NCBI GenBank assembly: GCA_944384195.1
Contig: CALWSK010000002.1
Coordinates: 62,001 to 126,000, forward strand
DNA: 64,000 nt
Source of the DNA: an uncultured Clostridia bacterium
GTDB lineage: Bacteria; Bacillota; Clostridia; Lachnospirales; CAG-274
Reading direction: 5' to 3'
Both the position numbers and the translations under genes were made by a program. Shown here one piece after another: positions 36,701 to 42,727 of the stretch; position 1 is the stretch's first letter; each line of letters starts with the position of its first letter. The notes beneath the pieces were generated by a model. The model was not told the origin of the DNA, ran no database searches, and saw only the letters and a program-made list of their open reading frames with translations.

Positions 36701-37260
36701 AAGATATCAACGTATTTGTATTTGATACAGAAATCTATTCTAATACAGGCGGACAAGCATCTAAATCTACTCCTACTGCTGCTATAGCTAAATTTGCTGC
36801 TAGTGGTAAAAGAGTACGTAAAAAAGATTTAGGTATGATGGCTATGAGCTATGGTTATGTTTATGTAGCTCAAATATGTATGGGAGCTGACAAAAACCAA
36901 GTTATAAAAGCTATTACAGAAGCAGAAAGCTATCCAGGACCATCATTAATTATTGCTTATTCTCCTTGTATAAGCCATGGTATAAATATGACTTATGCTT
37001 TAGAAGAAGGTAAAAAAGCAGTTGAATGTGGATATTGGCAATTATATAGATATAATCCACTTCTTGAACAAGAAGGAAAAAATCCATTTATATTAGATTC
37101 TAAAGAACCAACAGGTTCATTTAGAGAGTTCTTATCTGGAGAAGTTCGTTATACAGCATTACAACGTGCATTCCCAGAAGTAGCAGAGCAACTATTTACA
37201 GTTTGTGAAGAAGATGCTAAAAAACGTTTAGAAAACTATAAAAAACTTTCAGATGCATAA
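33751..37260 (+). CDS. nifJ: Pyruvate:ferredoxin (flavodoxin) oxidoreductase
   Basis: A 1169-residue single-chain enzyme converting pyruvate and CoA to acetyl-CoA, CO2 and reduced ferredoxin. Pyruvate-binding domain I begins with KTMDGSQAAAEVSYFFSEVA and FPITPSSPMAEHVDEW. Two 4Fe-4S sites of the ferredoxin-like domain are CIQCNQCSYVCP and CTGCGNCVEICP. The proximal cluster Cys are in CPGCGE, and the thiamine site is GDGWAYDIGYGGLDH. Codon use has more C-ending codons (AAC, TTC, ATC) than its neighbours, consistent with high expression. ATG 33751 follows AAAAGGAGGACTTTTAA. Stand-alone gene with its own terminator. Confidence 0.98.
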   Translation: MSKIMKTMDGSQAAAEVSYFFSEVANIFPITPSSPMAEHVDEWAAKGKKNMFGQTVKVVEMQSEGGAAGALHGALATGALATTYTASQGLLLMIPNLYKIAGELLPCVINVSARTLAAHALSIFGDHSDVMACRQTGFAMLASSNVQEVMDLSAVAHLATLKSRVPFINFFDGFRTSHEIQKIEMLDFDKVKEIVPMEDIRRFKDNALNPQSPVTRGTAQNPDIFFQAREASNKFHDAVPGIVEEYLGEINKITGRNYKLFNYYGDENAEKVIVAIGSVCDTISETIDYLRAKGEKVGLVNVHLYRPFVQERLLEAIPQTAKKIAVLDRTKEPGALGEPLYQDVCTAFFNAKREATIVGGRYGLSSKDTTPAQIIAVYENLGLENPKNGFTIGIVDDVTNHSLNVGEEIDVTDEETISCKFWGLGADGTVGANKNSIKIIGDNTDMYAQAYFSYDSKKSGGLTTSHLRFGKKLIRAPYLVTTADFIACHQPSYLTKYDILEGLKEGGSFLLNCKWDDKELEENIPANMKRYIAKNKINFYTIDAVAIAKEIGLGKRFNAVLQSAFFKIANIIPAEKAIEYMKQAIVKSYGKKGEKVVSMNQQAVEKGMEMLKKVEVPASWADAKDGETFDTTTITKPEFVKNILEPINNMQGDKLPVSAFLNYEDGTFENGTAAYEKRGVAIEVPEWNIDNCIQCNQCSYVCPHSVIRPFLVTEEEANKAPQGFATKKAIGKGFEDYTYRIQVSVLDCTGCGNCVEICPAKEKAIVMKPLDTQMEQASNWEYAISLAPKANPMDKKTVKGSQFEQPLFEFSGSCPGCGETAYAKLITQLFGDRMYIANATGCSSIWGGSAPSTPYTKNHEGHGPAWANSLFEDNAEFGLGMAISVSKQRETIKEKAVALIEATQNQELKNALTAWVDTMNKGEESKATSKALIEALQGETSEEAKYILENKKLLVKNSQWIFGGDGWAYDIGYGGLDHALASGEDINVFVFDTEIYSNTGGQASKSTPTAAIAKFAASGKRVRKKDLGMMAMSYGYVYVAQICMGADKNQVIKAITEAESYPGPSLIIAYSPCISHGINMTYALEEGKKAVECGYWQLYRYNPLLEQEGKNPFILDSKEPTGSFREFLSGEVRYTALQRAFPEVAEQLFTVCEEDAKKRLENYKKLSDA

Positions 37261-37274
37261 TATAAATTGATATA

Positions 37275-37306
37275 AAAAAGGTGTAGATTAAATTCTACAC
37301 CTTTTT
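37275..37306. terminator. Bidirectional terminator between the oxidoreductase and lipoprotein genes
   Basis: AAAAAGGTGTAGA (37275-37287) pairs with TCTACACCTTTTT (37294-37306), with a 6-base loop and T runs both ways. Confidence 0.93.
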
Positions 37307-37763
37307 ATTTAAAACATTTATCAAAAGCTTCTTCTATTTCTTTATTTTTATCTGATATAGAAAACATAACATATACATCTCTTGTTTTTAATATATGTTT
37401 TTCTATTTTTTTACTTTCTCTCTCGTTAGCTTTCCAAGAATCTGTAACACCTATAATTTCAGCAGATAAAGCGCGTTCTATATTTTCTAGTTTATCTTTG
37501 GATACAGCTTTAATTATAATAATTTTATCACTTTTGTCTTTGTTTGAAGAATAATAAACAACTCCATTTTCTAAATCTGTTGGTGATATACCATATCTTT
37601 CGGCAACATCTTGTTCTTTAAGATTTTCTGTTTTAGCGTTTTCAAAAGATACAACCTTAGTAATATTGCTAAGAATGTATTCACTAGATATATTTGGAAC
37701 ATCATCTTTAGCACAACCGCTAAGGGAAAAAGTCAAAATTAATATTAATAATATTTTATTCAT
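37305..37763 (-). CDS. Lipoprotein, DUF4358 type
   Basis: A 152-residue lipoprotein. The signal peptide ends in the lipobox LSGC with Cys17. The mature part resembles DUF4358 proteins of Clostridia (ERYGISPTDLENGVVYYSS, then a KIIIIKAVSKDKLENIERAL helix-strand and a late TRDVYVMFSISD). The function of the family is unknown. ATG 37763 follows TAGAGGTGTTTT. It lies next to a LysR-type gene on the same strand, 62 bases apart, with no obvious shared function. Confidence 0.75.
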   Translation of the reverse strand: MNKILLILILTFSLSGCAKDDVPNISSEYILSNITKVVSFENAKTENLKEQDVAERYGISPTDLENGVVYYSSNKDKSDKIIIIKAVSKDKLENIERALSAEIIGVTDSWKANERESKKIEKHILKTRDVYVMFSISDKNKEIEEAFDKCFK

Positions 37764-37825
37764 AAAACACCTCTATATACAATTTTTATATAGTATTTGT
37801 TTTATAAAATAATATATACTTCTTA

Positions 37826-38719
37826 TTAAGAAATATTTTTTTTAGGATAATTTTTACAAATTTCTATAAAATATTTAATTTCTTCAGTTAAAAATTTATT
37901 CTTATGATATATCAGACATACATTAGTAGAAATATTTTCGAAGCCGTCTATATTTAAGGCTTTTAGCTCTCCTCTATCAATCTCATCTTTTACAGACATT
38001 AAAGATAATACAGAAAAGCCATTACCTATTTTTAAAGCATTTTTTATTGTTTCTACGCTTGTACAATTCCATTTATAATCAACTTTTATATTGTTTTCTG
38101 TTATAAATTTTTGGAAATAGCTTCTTTCTTTACTTCCGTCTTCTCGAGCTATCATAGGTATTTTTGCTATGTCTTGTATAGAAATATGTTCTTTTTTAGC
38201 AAGCTCATTGTCTTTGCTACATACAACAACTAATCTATCTTTTAGTATGGGTAATTTTACTATATCGTGATTTTGAATTTCTCCTTCAGCTATACCTAAG
38301 TCTATTTCATTATCAAGAAGTTTTTCTTCTATTCTTTTAGTATTATTTACTATTATTTTATAATCTATGTTATTAAATTTATTTTCAATATCAAGCATAA
38401 GGTTAGGTAATATGTATGTACCAAAGGTTAAAGTAGCTCCTATTCTAAGATATATATTGTTATGGGTATTTTTAAACTCTGTTTCCATATTATCAAAAGT
38501 GCTTACTATATATCTAGAATATTTTAAAAATTTTTCGCCATCTTTTGTAAGATAGAGTTTTTGTGAAAGACGTTCGAAAAGACGTATATTATAGTAGCCT
38601 TCTATTTCTCTGATAGCTTGACTTACTGATGGTTGAGATATAAACATTTTTTTAGCAGCATTACTCATAGTTTTATAGTCTACAACTGCTATAAAAATTT
38701 TAAGATGTCTTATAGTCAT
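37826..38719 (-). CDS. LysR-family transcriptional regulator
   Basis: A 297-residue regulator. The N-terminal winged helix-turn-helix (residues 1-60) carries MTIRHLKIFIAVVDYKTMS and FISQPSVSQAIREIE. A linker helix and a periplasmic-binding-like effector domain follow (about 90-290). ATG 38719 follows GAGGAGGTTTATAT. No metabolic operon is adjacent, so the target and coinducer cannot be read from context. The 162-base gap to the spore-protein gene on the other strand may hold its autoregulatory site. Confidence 0.93.
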   Translation of the reverse strand: MTIRHLKIFIAVVDYKTMSNAAKKMFISQPSVSQAIREIEGYYNIRLFERLSQKLYLTKDGEKFLKYSRYIVSTFDNMETEFKNTHNNIYLRIGATLTFGTYILPNLMLDIENKFNNIDYKIIVNNTKRIEEKLLDNEIDLGIAEGEIQNHDIVKLPILKDRLVVVCSKDNELAKKEHISIQDIAKIPMIAREDGSKERSYFQKFITENNIKVDYKWNCTSVETIKNALKIGNGFSVLSLMSVKDEIDRGELKALNIDGFENISTNVCLIYHKNKFLTEEIKYFIEICKNYPKKNIS

Positions 38720-38809
38720 ATATAAACCTCCTCTTTTAACATAAATGATTATACATATATTTTTGTATTTGTGTCAACATATATAAACTTTTTAATACAT
38801 AAATTGCCA

Positions 38810-38838
38810 GATTATTTTTTAAAGTTTGGAGCAAAATA
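38810..38838 (+). promoter_or_regulatory. Candidate sigma-G promoter of the SASP gene
   Basis: GATTA (38810-38814), a 17-base spacer and CAAAATA (38832-38838) loosely follow the forespore sigma-G pattern. The -10 lacks the usual CAT. The assignment leans on the gene being a SASP. Confidence 0.3.
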
Positions 38839-38881
38839 TAATTGTAGCGATGGCTAAATAATTTTTTAGGAGGTATTTTTT

Positions 38882-39103
38882 ATGAAAAAGAAAAGTTCTA
38901 ATTCTAATAAGAAAGTTACTGATGCTAGAGCAGCTTTAGAGCAGTTTAAATATGAGGTGGCTAATGAAATAGGAGTACCTTTAAAACAAGGATATAACGG
39001 AGATTTAACATCAGCACAAAATGGATATGTGGGCGGATATATGGTAAAGAAAATGATAGAAGCTCAAGAAAAACAAATGTCAAAGAAAAATAGTAGTAAA
39101 TAA
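38882..39103 (+). CDS. Alpha/beta-type small acid-soluble spore protein
   Basis: A 73-residue SASP that coats and protects forespore DNA. Conserved region 1 includes LEQFKYEVANEIGV, which contains the site cleaved by the germination protease GPR. Region 2 is GDLTSAQNGYVGGYMVKKMI. The family motif is intact and the ends are Lys/Ser-rich. ATG 38882 follows TTAGGAGGTATTTTTT. It is a single gene here, with a long hairpin downstream. Forespore expression is expected from the family. Confidence 0.95.
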   Translation: MKKKSSNSNKKVTDARAALEQFKYEVANEIGVPLKQGYNGDLTSAQNGYVGGYMVKKMIEAQEKQMSKKNSSK

Positions 39104-39112
39104 TATATAAAA

Positions 39113-39161
39113 TCGTTGGCGATAATGTTAAACTTTTTATAAGAAAGATTATTGCCAGCGA
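39113..39161 (+). terminator. Long hairpin downstream of the SASP gene
   Basis: TCGTTGGCGATAAT (39113-39126) pairs with ATTATTGCCAGCGA (39148-39161): 14 base pairs with two G-U pairs and a 21-base loop. No T run follows directly, so it may protect the message 3' end rather than terminate. Confidence 0.5.
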
Positions 39162-39203
39162 ATACATATTTTAAAGAAAATTTTACAAAAATTAAAAAAA
39201 ACC

Positions 39204-39232
39204 TTGCCTTTTTTCTCAAAAACTAGTATAAT
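39204..39232 (+). promoter_or_regulatory. Sigma-A promoter of guaB
   Basis: TTGCCT (39204-39209), a 17-base spacer and TATAAT (39227-39232), 31 bases before the guaB ATG. No purine-riboswitch-sized leader is present between promoter and gene. Confidence 0.65.
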
Positions 39233-39262
39233 TTTATAAAATATTTTTAAGGAGAGAGAAAA

Positions 39263-40774
39263 ATGGCTTTTTATTATGATGAACCTTCAAGAACTTTTAG
39301 TGAGTATTTATTAGTACCAGGATATTCCTCAGCAGATTGTATACCACAAAATGCGAGCTTAAAAACTCCGGTGGTTAAATATAGAAAAGGCGAAGAAGAA
39401 CCAAGCCTTACTATGAACATACCTTTAGTATCTGCTATTATGCAGGCTGTTTCTGATGATAAGATGGCAATAGCTCTTGCAAAAGAAGGCGGAATATCTT
39501 TTATATATGGTTCTCAAACTGTAGAGCAACAAGCTGAAATGGTAAGACGCGTTAAAAATCATAAAGCAGGTTTTGTTACTAGTACTTCAAATATAAAACC
39601 AGATGATACTTTAGAAGATATATTAAAGCTTAAGGAAAAGACAGGACATTCTACAGTTGCTGTAACAGATGATGGTACAGCTAGTGGAAAGCTTTTAGGT
39701 ATAGTAACAAGTAGAGACTATAGAGTTAGTAGAATGGAAAAAACTATTAAAGTTAAAGAATTTATGACTCCTATAGAACAAATGATTTATGCCGATGAAA
39801 ACACAACTTTAAAAGAGGCAAATGATATAATTTGGGAGAAAAAATTAAATGCTTTACCTATAGTAAATAAGGAACAAAGATTAGTTTCCTTTGTTTTTAG
39901 AAAAGACTATCATACTCATAAAGATAATCCTTTAGAGCTTTTAGATGCAAATAAAAGTTACATAGTAGGAGCTGGTATAAATACTAGAGATTATGAGACA
40001 AGAGTTCCAGCATTAGTAGAGGCAGGAGCGGATGTTCTTTGTATCGACTCTTCAGAAGGCTTTAGCGAATGGCAAAAGAGGACTTTAGCTTGGATAAGAG
40101 AAAAATATGGTGATAGCGTAAAAGTTGGAGCTGGTAATGTTGTAGACAGAGATGGCTTTAGATTTTTAGCAGAAGCAGGAGCAGACTTTATCAAAATTGG
40201 TATAGGCGGAGGTTCTATCTGTATTACTAGAGAGCAAAAAGGTATAGGTAGAGGACAAGCTACATCTGTTATAGAAGTGGCTAAAGCTAGGGATGAATAT
40301 TTTAAAGAAACTGGTGTATATATTCCTATATGTTCAGATGGTGGTATAGTACAAGATTATCATATAACTTTAGCTCTTGCTATGGGTTGTGATTTTTGTA
40401 TGCTTGGTAGATACTTCTCAAGATTTGAAGAAAGTCCAACAAATAAAGTTATAGTAAATGGAAACTATATGAAAGAATATTGGGGAGAAGGCTCTGCACG
40501 TGCTAGAAACTGGCAAAGATATGATATGGGTGGAGAAAACAAACTATCTTTTGAAGAGGGTGTTGATTCTTATGTTCCATATGCTGGTAAACTTAAAGAT
40601 AACTTAGCACTTACTCTTAATAAAGTTAGACATACAATGTGTAATTGTGGAGCTTTATCTATAGAAGAATTACAACAAAAAGCTAAAATAACTTTAGTTT
40701 CATCAACTAGTATTATAGAAGGTGGAGCACATGATGTTGTATTAAAAGATAAAAATGCAACTCCAGTTCAATAG
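39263..40774 (+). CDS. guaB: IMP dehydrogenase, Tritrichomonas-like clade
   Basis: A 503-residue enzyme oxidising IMP to XMP with NAD+, the committed step to GMP. A TIM barrel is interrupted by a CBS pair (about residues 95-225, [12 protein letters not shown]). The catalytic Cys loop is [18 protein letters not shown], and the mobile-flap Arg-Tyr dyad lies in [11 protein letters not shown]. The C-terminus [12 protein letters not shown] ... [18 protein letters not shown] matches, from memory, the Tritrichomonas foetus enzyme rather than Bacillus GuaB, and both are 503 residues. ATG 39263 follows AAGGAGAGAGAAAA. Own promoter and terminator. Confidence 0.96.
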   Translation: MAFYYDEPSRTFSEYLLVPGYSSADCIPQNASLKTPVVKYRKGEEEPSLTMNIPLVSAIMQAVSDDKMAIALAKEGGISFIYGSQTVEQQAEMVRRVKNHKAGFVTSTSNIKPDDTLEDILKLKEKTGHSTVAVTDDGTASGKLLGIVTSRDYRVSRMEKTIKVKEFMTPIEQMIYADENTTLKEANDIIWEKKLNALPIVNKEQRLVSFVFRKDYHTHKDNPLELLDANKSYIVGAGINTRDYETRVPALVEAGADVLCIDSSEGFSEWQKRTLAWIREKYGDSVKVGAGNVVDRDGFRFLAEAGADFIKIGIGGGSICITREQKGIGRGQATSVIEVAKARDEYFKETGVYIPICSDGGIVQDYHITLALAMGCDFCMLGRYFSRFEESPTNKVIVNGNYMKEYWGEGSARARNWQRYDMGGENKLSFEEGVDSYVPYAGKLKDNLALTLNKVRHTMCNCGALSIEELQQKAKITLVSSTSIIEGGAHDVVLKDKNATPVQ

Positions 40775-40791
40775 AATACATATAATTTTAG

Positions 40792-40816
40792 GGGCATAGA
40801 TTATTCTATGTCCTTT
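40792..40816 (+). terminator. Terminator of guaB
   Basis: GGGCATAGA pairs with TCTATGTCC (one G-U) around a TTAT loop, followed by TTTTAT. Confidence 0.75.
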
Positions 40817-40839
40817 TATAAAAATAAGGAGGGAATATT

Positions 40840-41349
40840 ATGAAAGCTAAAATATTAAAAATAGTTTTACCATTTTGTATAGTTAGTTCTATGCTTGTGG
40901 CTTGTGGGAGTTCTAATAATCAAACTACTACTACAACAGAACCAACTTCTTTAGAAGAGAGCCCTACAGAAAAAACAATAGATAATACATTTTTATATGA
41001 AAATAAAGATTTAAATATTTCATTTGAATTACCTAAGGTTATAGAAGATAAAGTTAGTTTTGAAATAGAGAATGACGATGATATAAATACATTATATATA
41101 AATTATGGGGAAGGGGATAAAATGGCTATTTTAGCTATGATACAAGATATGAGTATAGCTAAATGGGAAGAAATATTAAAAGAAGATGGCCCAAAACCTG
41201 TAGAGCTTGGAAAAAATGATAAAAGAGTAGTAGTTATATATCCTTTACAATCTAATCCATTTGAACAAGGTACTAATGAATATGATATTATAAATAAGTA
41301 TACAGAGCAGGTATCTTGTATAGCAGATACATTTAAATTTTTAAATTAG
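40840..41349 (+). CDS. Lipoprotein of unknown function
   Basis: A 169-residue lipoprotein. The signal peptide has the lipobox LVAC with Cys22, followed by a Ser/Thr/Glu-rich spacer (about 25-50, with a TTTTT run). A compact domain follows with LNISFELPKVIEDKVSFEI, YGEGDKMAILAMIQDMS and VVVIYPLQSNPFEQG. I do not recognise the family. ATG 40840 follows AAGGAGGGAATATT. It lies 65 bases after guaB but beyond that gene's terminator. Confidence 0.75.
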   Translation: MKAKILKIVLPFCIVSSMLVACGSSNNQTTTTTEPTSLEESPTEKTIDNTFLYENKDLNISFELPKVIEDKVSFEIENDDDINTLYINYGEGDKMAILAMIQDMSIAKWEEILKEDGPKPVELGKNDKRVVVIYPLQSNPFEQGTNEYDIINKYTEQVSCIADTFKFLN

Positions 41350-41368
41350 TTTAAATAAAAAATATATT

Positions 41369-41397
41369 AAAGATGTGGAATTAATCTGCATCTTTTT
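41369..41397 (+). terminator. Terminator of the lipoprotein gene
   Basis: AAAGATGTGGA (41369-41379) pairs with TCTGCATCTTT (41385-41395), with two wobble pairs, followed by T residues. Confidence 0.7.
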
Positions 41398-41483
41398 ATT
41401 TATAAATTAATTTTTCTTTCTCAAAATATAAATTCATTTGTAAATTTTAAATTCAAAAATTAAGTTATACATAATTATATTAA

Positions 41484-41517
41484 ATAAAAAAACTTGCAGA
41501 CTACTTGTCTACAAGTT
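41484..41517 (-). terminator. Terminator of secG
   Basis: On the minus strand AACTTGTAGAC / GTCTGCAAGTT forms an 11-base-pair stem (one G-U) with an AAGTA loop and a TTTTTTT tail, 12 bases after the secG stop. Confidence 0.85.
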
Positions 41518-41528
41518 AATTATATAAA

Positions 41529-41948
41529 TTATTTAACAAATCCTAAAGCTAAAGTTACTATAAAGAAAGCTACTGTTAAGATTATAGTAAGTCTTATAAG
41601 TTTACTTTCTTTACTTCTACTTTTGTTTTTATTCCAGTAAGAATCGCTATTTCCGCCAGAATATGAACTAGCAGTTATACCTGATGCATTTTTAGACTGT
41701 TGAAGCACTACACCTATAAGACAAAATGCTAAAACACATTCTACAATAGAAAGACTAAAAAAAGGTATGCTCATAGAAAAAACTTCTGGAGCTGGTTGTT
41801 GTGTAGAAGTTGTAGTTTCTGTAGCAGCAGTATCAGTAACAGAAGTAGTTTCTGTATTAGCATCTTTAGCTTGTTTAGTTTCTTTATTAATATTAATAGT
41901 TTCTGTAGCAGAGCTAGTTTCTGAAACAGTTTGAGTAGTTTCGTTCAT
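41529..41948 (-). CDS. secG: SecG translocase subunit with long Thr/Ser/Glu-rich N-terminal extension
   Basis: The C-terminal 80 residues are a SecG: helix 1 with SIVECVLAFCLIGVVLQQSK, the Gly/Ser loop ASSYSGGNSDSYWNK and helix 2 RLTIILTVAFFIVTLALG. SecG assists SecYE-mediated protein export. The N-terminal 60 residues are unusual, low-complexity and rich in Thr, Ser and Glu with repeated TET/TTS. ATG 41948 with AGGAGGTCTAATA upstream shows that this extension is translated, while the further upstream frame is not. Product 139 residues against about 70-80 for typical SecG. Confidence 0.88.
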   Translation of the reverse strand: MNETTQTVSETSSATETININKETKQAKDANTETTSVTDTAATETTTSTQQPAPEVFSMSIPFFSLSIVECVLAFCLIGVVLQQSKNASGITASSYSGGNSDSYWNKNKSRSKESKLIRLTIILTVAFFIVTLALGFVK

Positions 41949-41977
41949 TATTAGACCTCCTAAAAATAACTTATTAT

Positions 41978-42006
41978 ATTCTAACATACTGTATAGTATA
42001 TATCAA
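41978..42006 (-). promoter_or_regulatory. Sigma-A promoter of secG
   Basis: On the minus strand TTGATA (42006-42001), a 17-base spacer and TAGAAT (41983-41978), 30 bases before the start codon. The spacer holds an imperfect palindrome, TATACTATACAGTAT, a possible operator. Confidence 0.6.
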
Positions 42007-42022
42007 TAAAATTTTTAAATAT

Positions 42023-42709
42023 TTATTTATTTTCAAATTTATAGCCAACACCCCATACAGTTTTTATGCTCCATACGTCTTCAAAAGGCATTTTTTCTCT
42101 AAGACGTTTTACATGTACATCAACTGTTCTAGTATCTCCTATAAATTCATATCCCCATATTTTATCTAGAAGTTGTTCTCTAGTAAATACTTGGTTTGGG
42201 TGTTGGGCTAAAAATGTTAGTAGCTCAAATTCTTTTGGTGGTAATTCTAGGTTTTGTCCGTGGTAAGTAACTATATAAGTAGAGGGATTTATAGTCATAT
42301 TAGGTACTACTATTTTATTTTGTGTATTTTCTTCTTTTTTATCAAAACGTCTTAATACTGCTTTTACTCTAGCTACAAGCTCTTTATTATCAAAAGGCTT
42401 TACCATATAATCATCTGCGCCAAGCTCAAGCCCAAGAACTTTATCAAAAATTTCTCCCTTAGCGGTAAGCATAATAATAGGAACAGAGCTTATTTTTCTT
42501 ATTTCACGACAAACCTGATATCCATCTACTTCGGGTAGCATTATATCTAAAAGAACTAGATGCGGTGAGAATATAGAAAATTCTTCTATTGCATCTTTTC
42601 CGCTATATACTTCTTTAGTTTCGTAACCCTCTTTATTAAGATAAAGACTTATTAGCTCTGCTATATGTTCATCATCATCTACTATTAATATTTTTAGCTT
42701 ATTACTCAT
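42023..42709 (-). CDS. OmpR/PhoB-type response regulator (orphan)
   Basis: A 228-residue two-component response regulator. The receiver domain has the acidic pair in ILIVDDDEH, phosphoacceptor Asp55 in LVLLDIMLPE and Lys in MVKPFDN. The winged-helix output domain (about 130-226) has ELPPKEFELLTFLAQHP and RTVDVHVKRLREK. ATG 42709 follows AAAGGGGGATTAAA. There is no histidine kinase beside it; the neighbours are mutS2 (18 bases upstream on the same strand) and secG. The partner kinase must lie elsewhere. Confidence 0.93.
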   Translation of the reverse strand: MSNKLKILIVDDDEHIAELISLYLNKEGYETKEVYSGKDAIEEFSIFSPHLVLLDIMLPEVDGYQVCREIRKISSVPIIMLTAKGEIFDKVLGLELGADDYMVKPFDNKELVARVKAVLRRFDKKEENTQNKIVVPNMTINPSTYIVTYHGQNLELPPKEFELLTFLAQHPNQVFTREQLLDKIWGYEFIGDTRTVDVHVKRLREKMPFEDVWSIKTVWGVGYKFENK

Positions 42710-42727
42710 TTTAATCCCCCTTTATTT

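Noticed and set aside
38720..39262. Purine riboswitch ahead of guaB or other structured leader
   Set aside because: Only about 24 bases lie between the promoter -10 and the ribosome site of guaB, too short for an aptamer.
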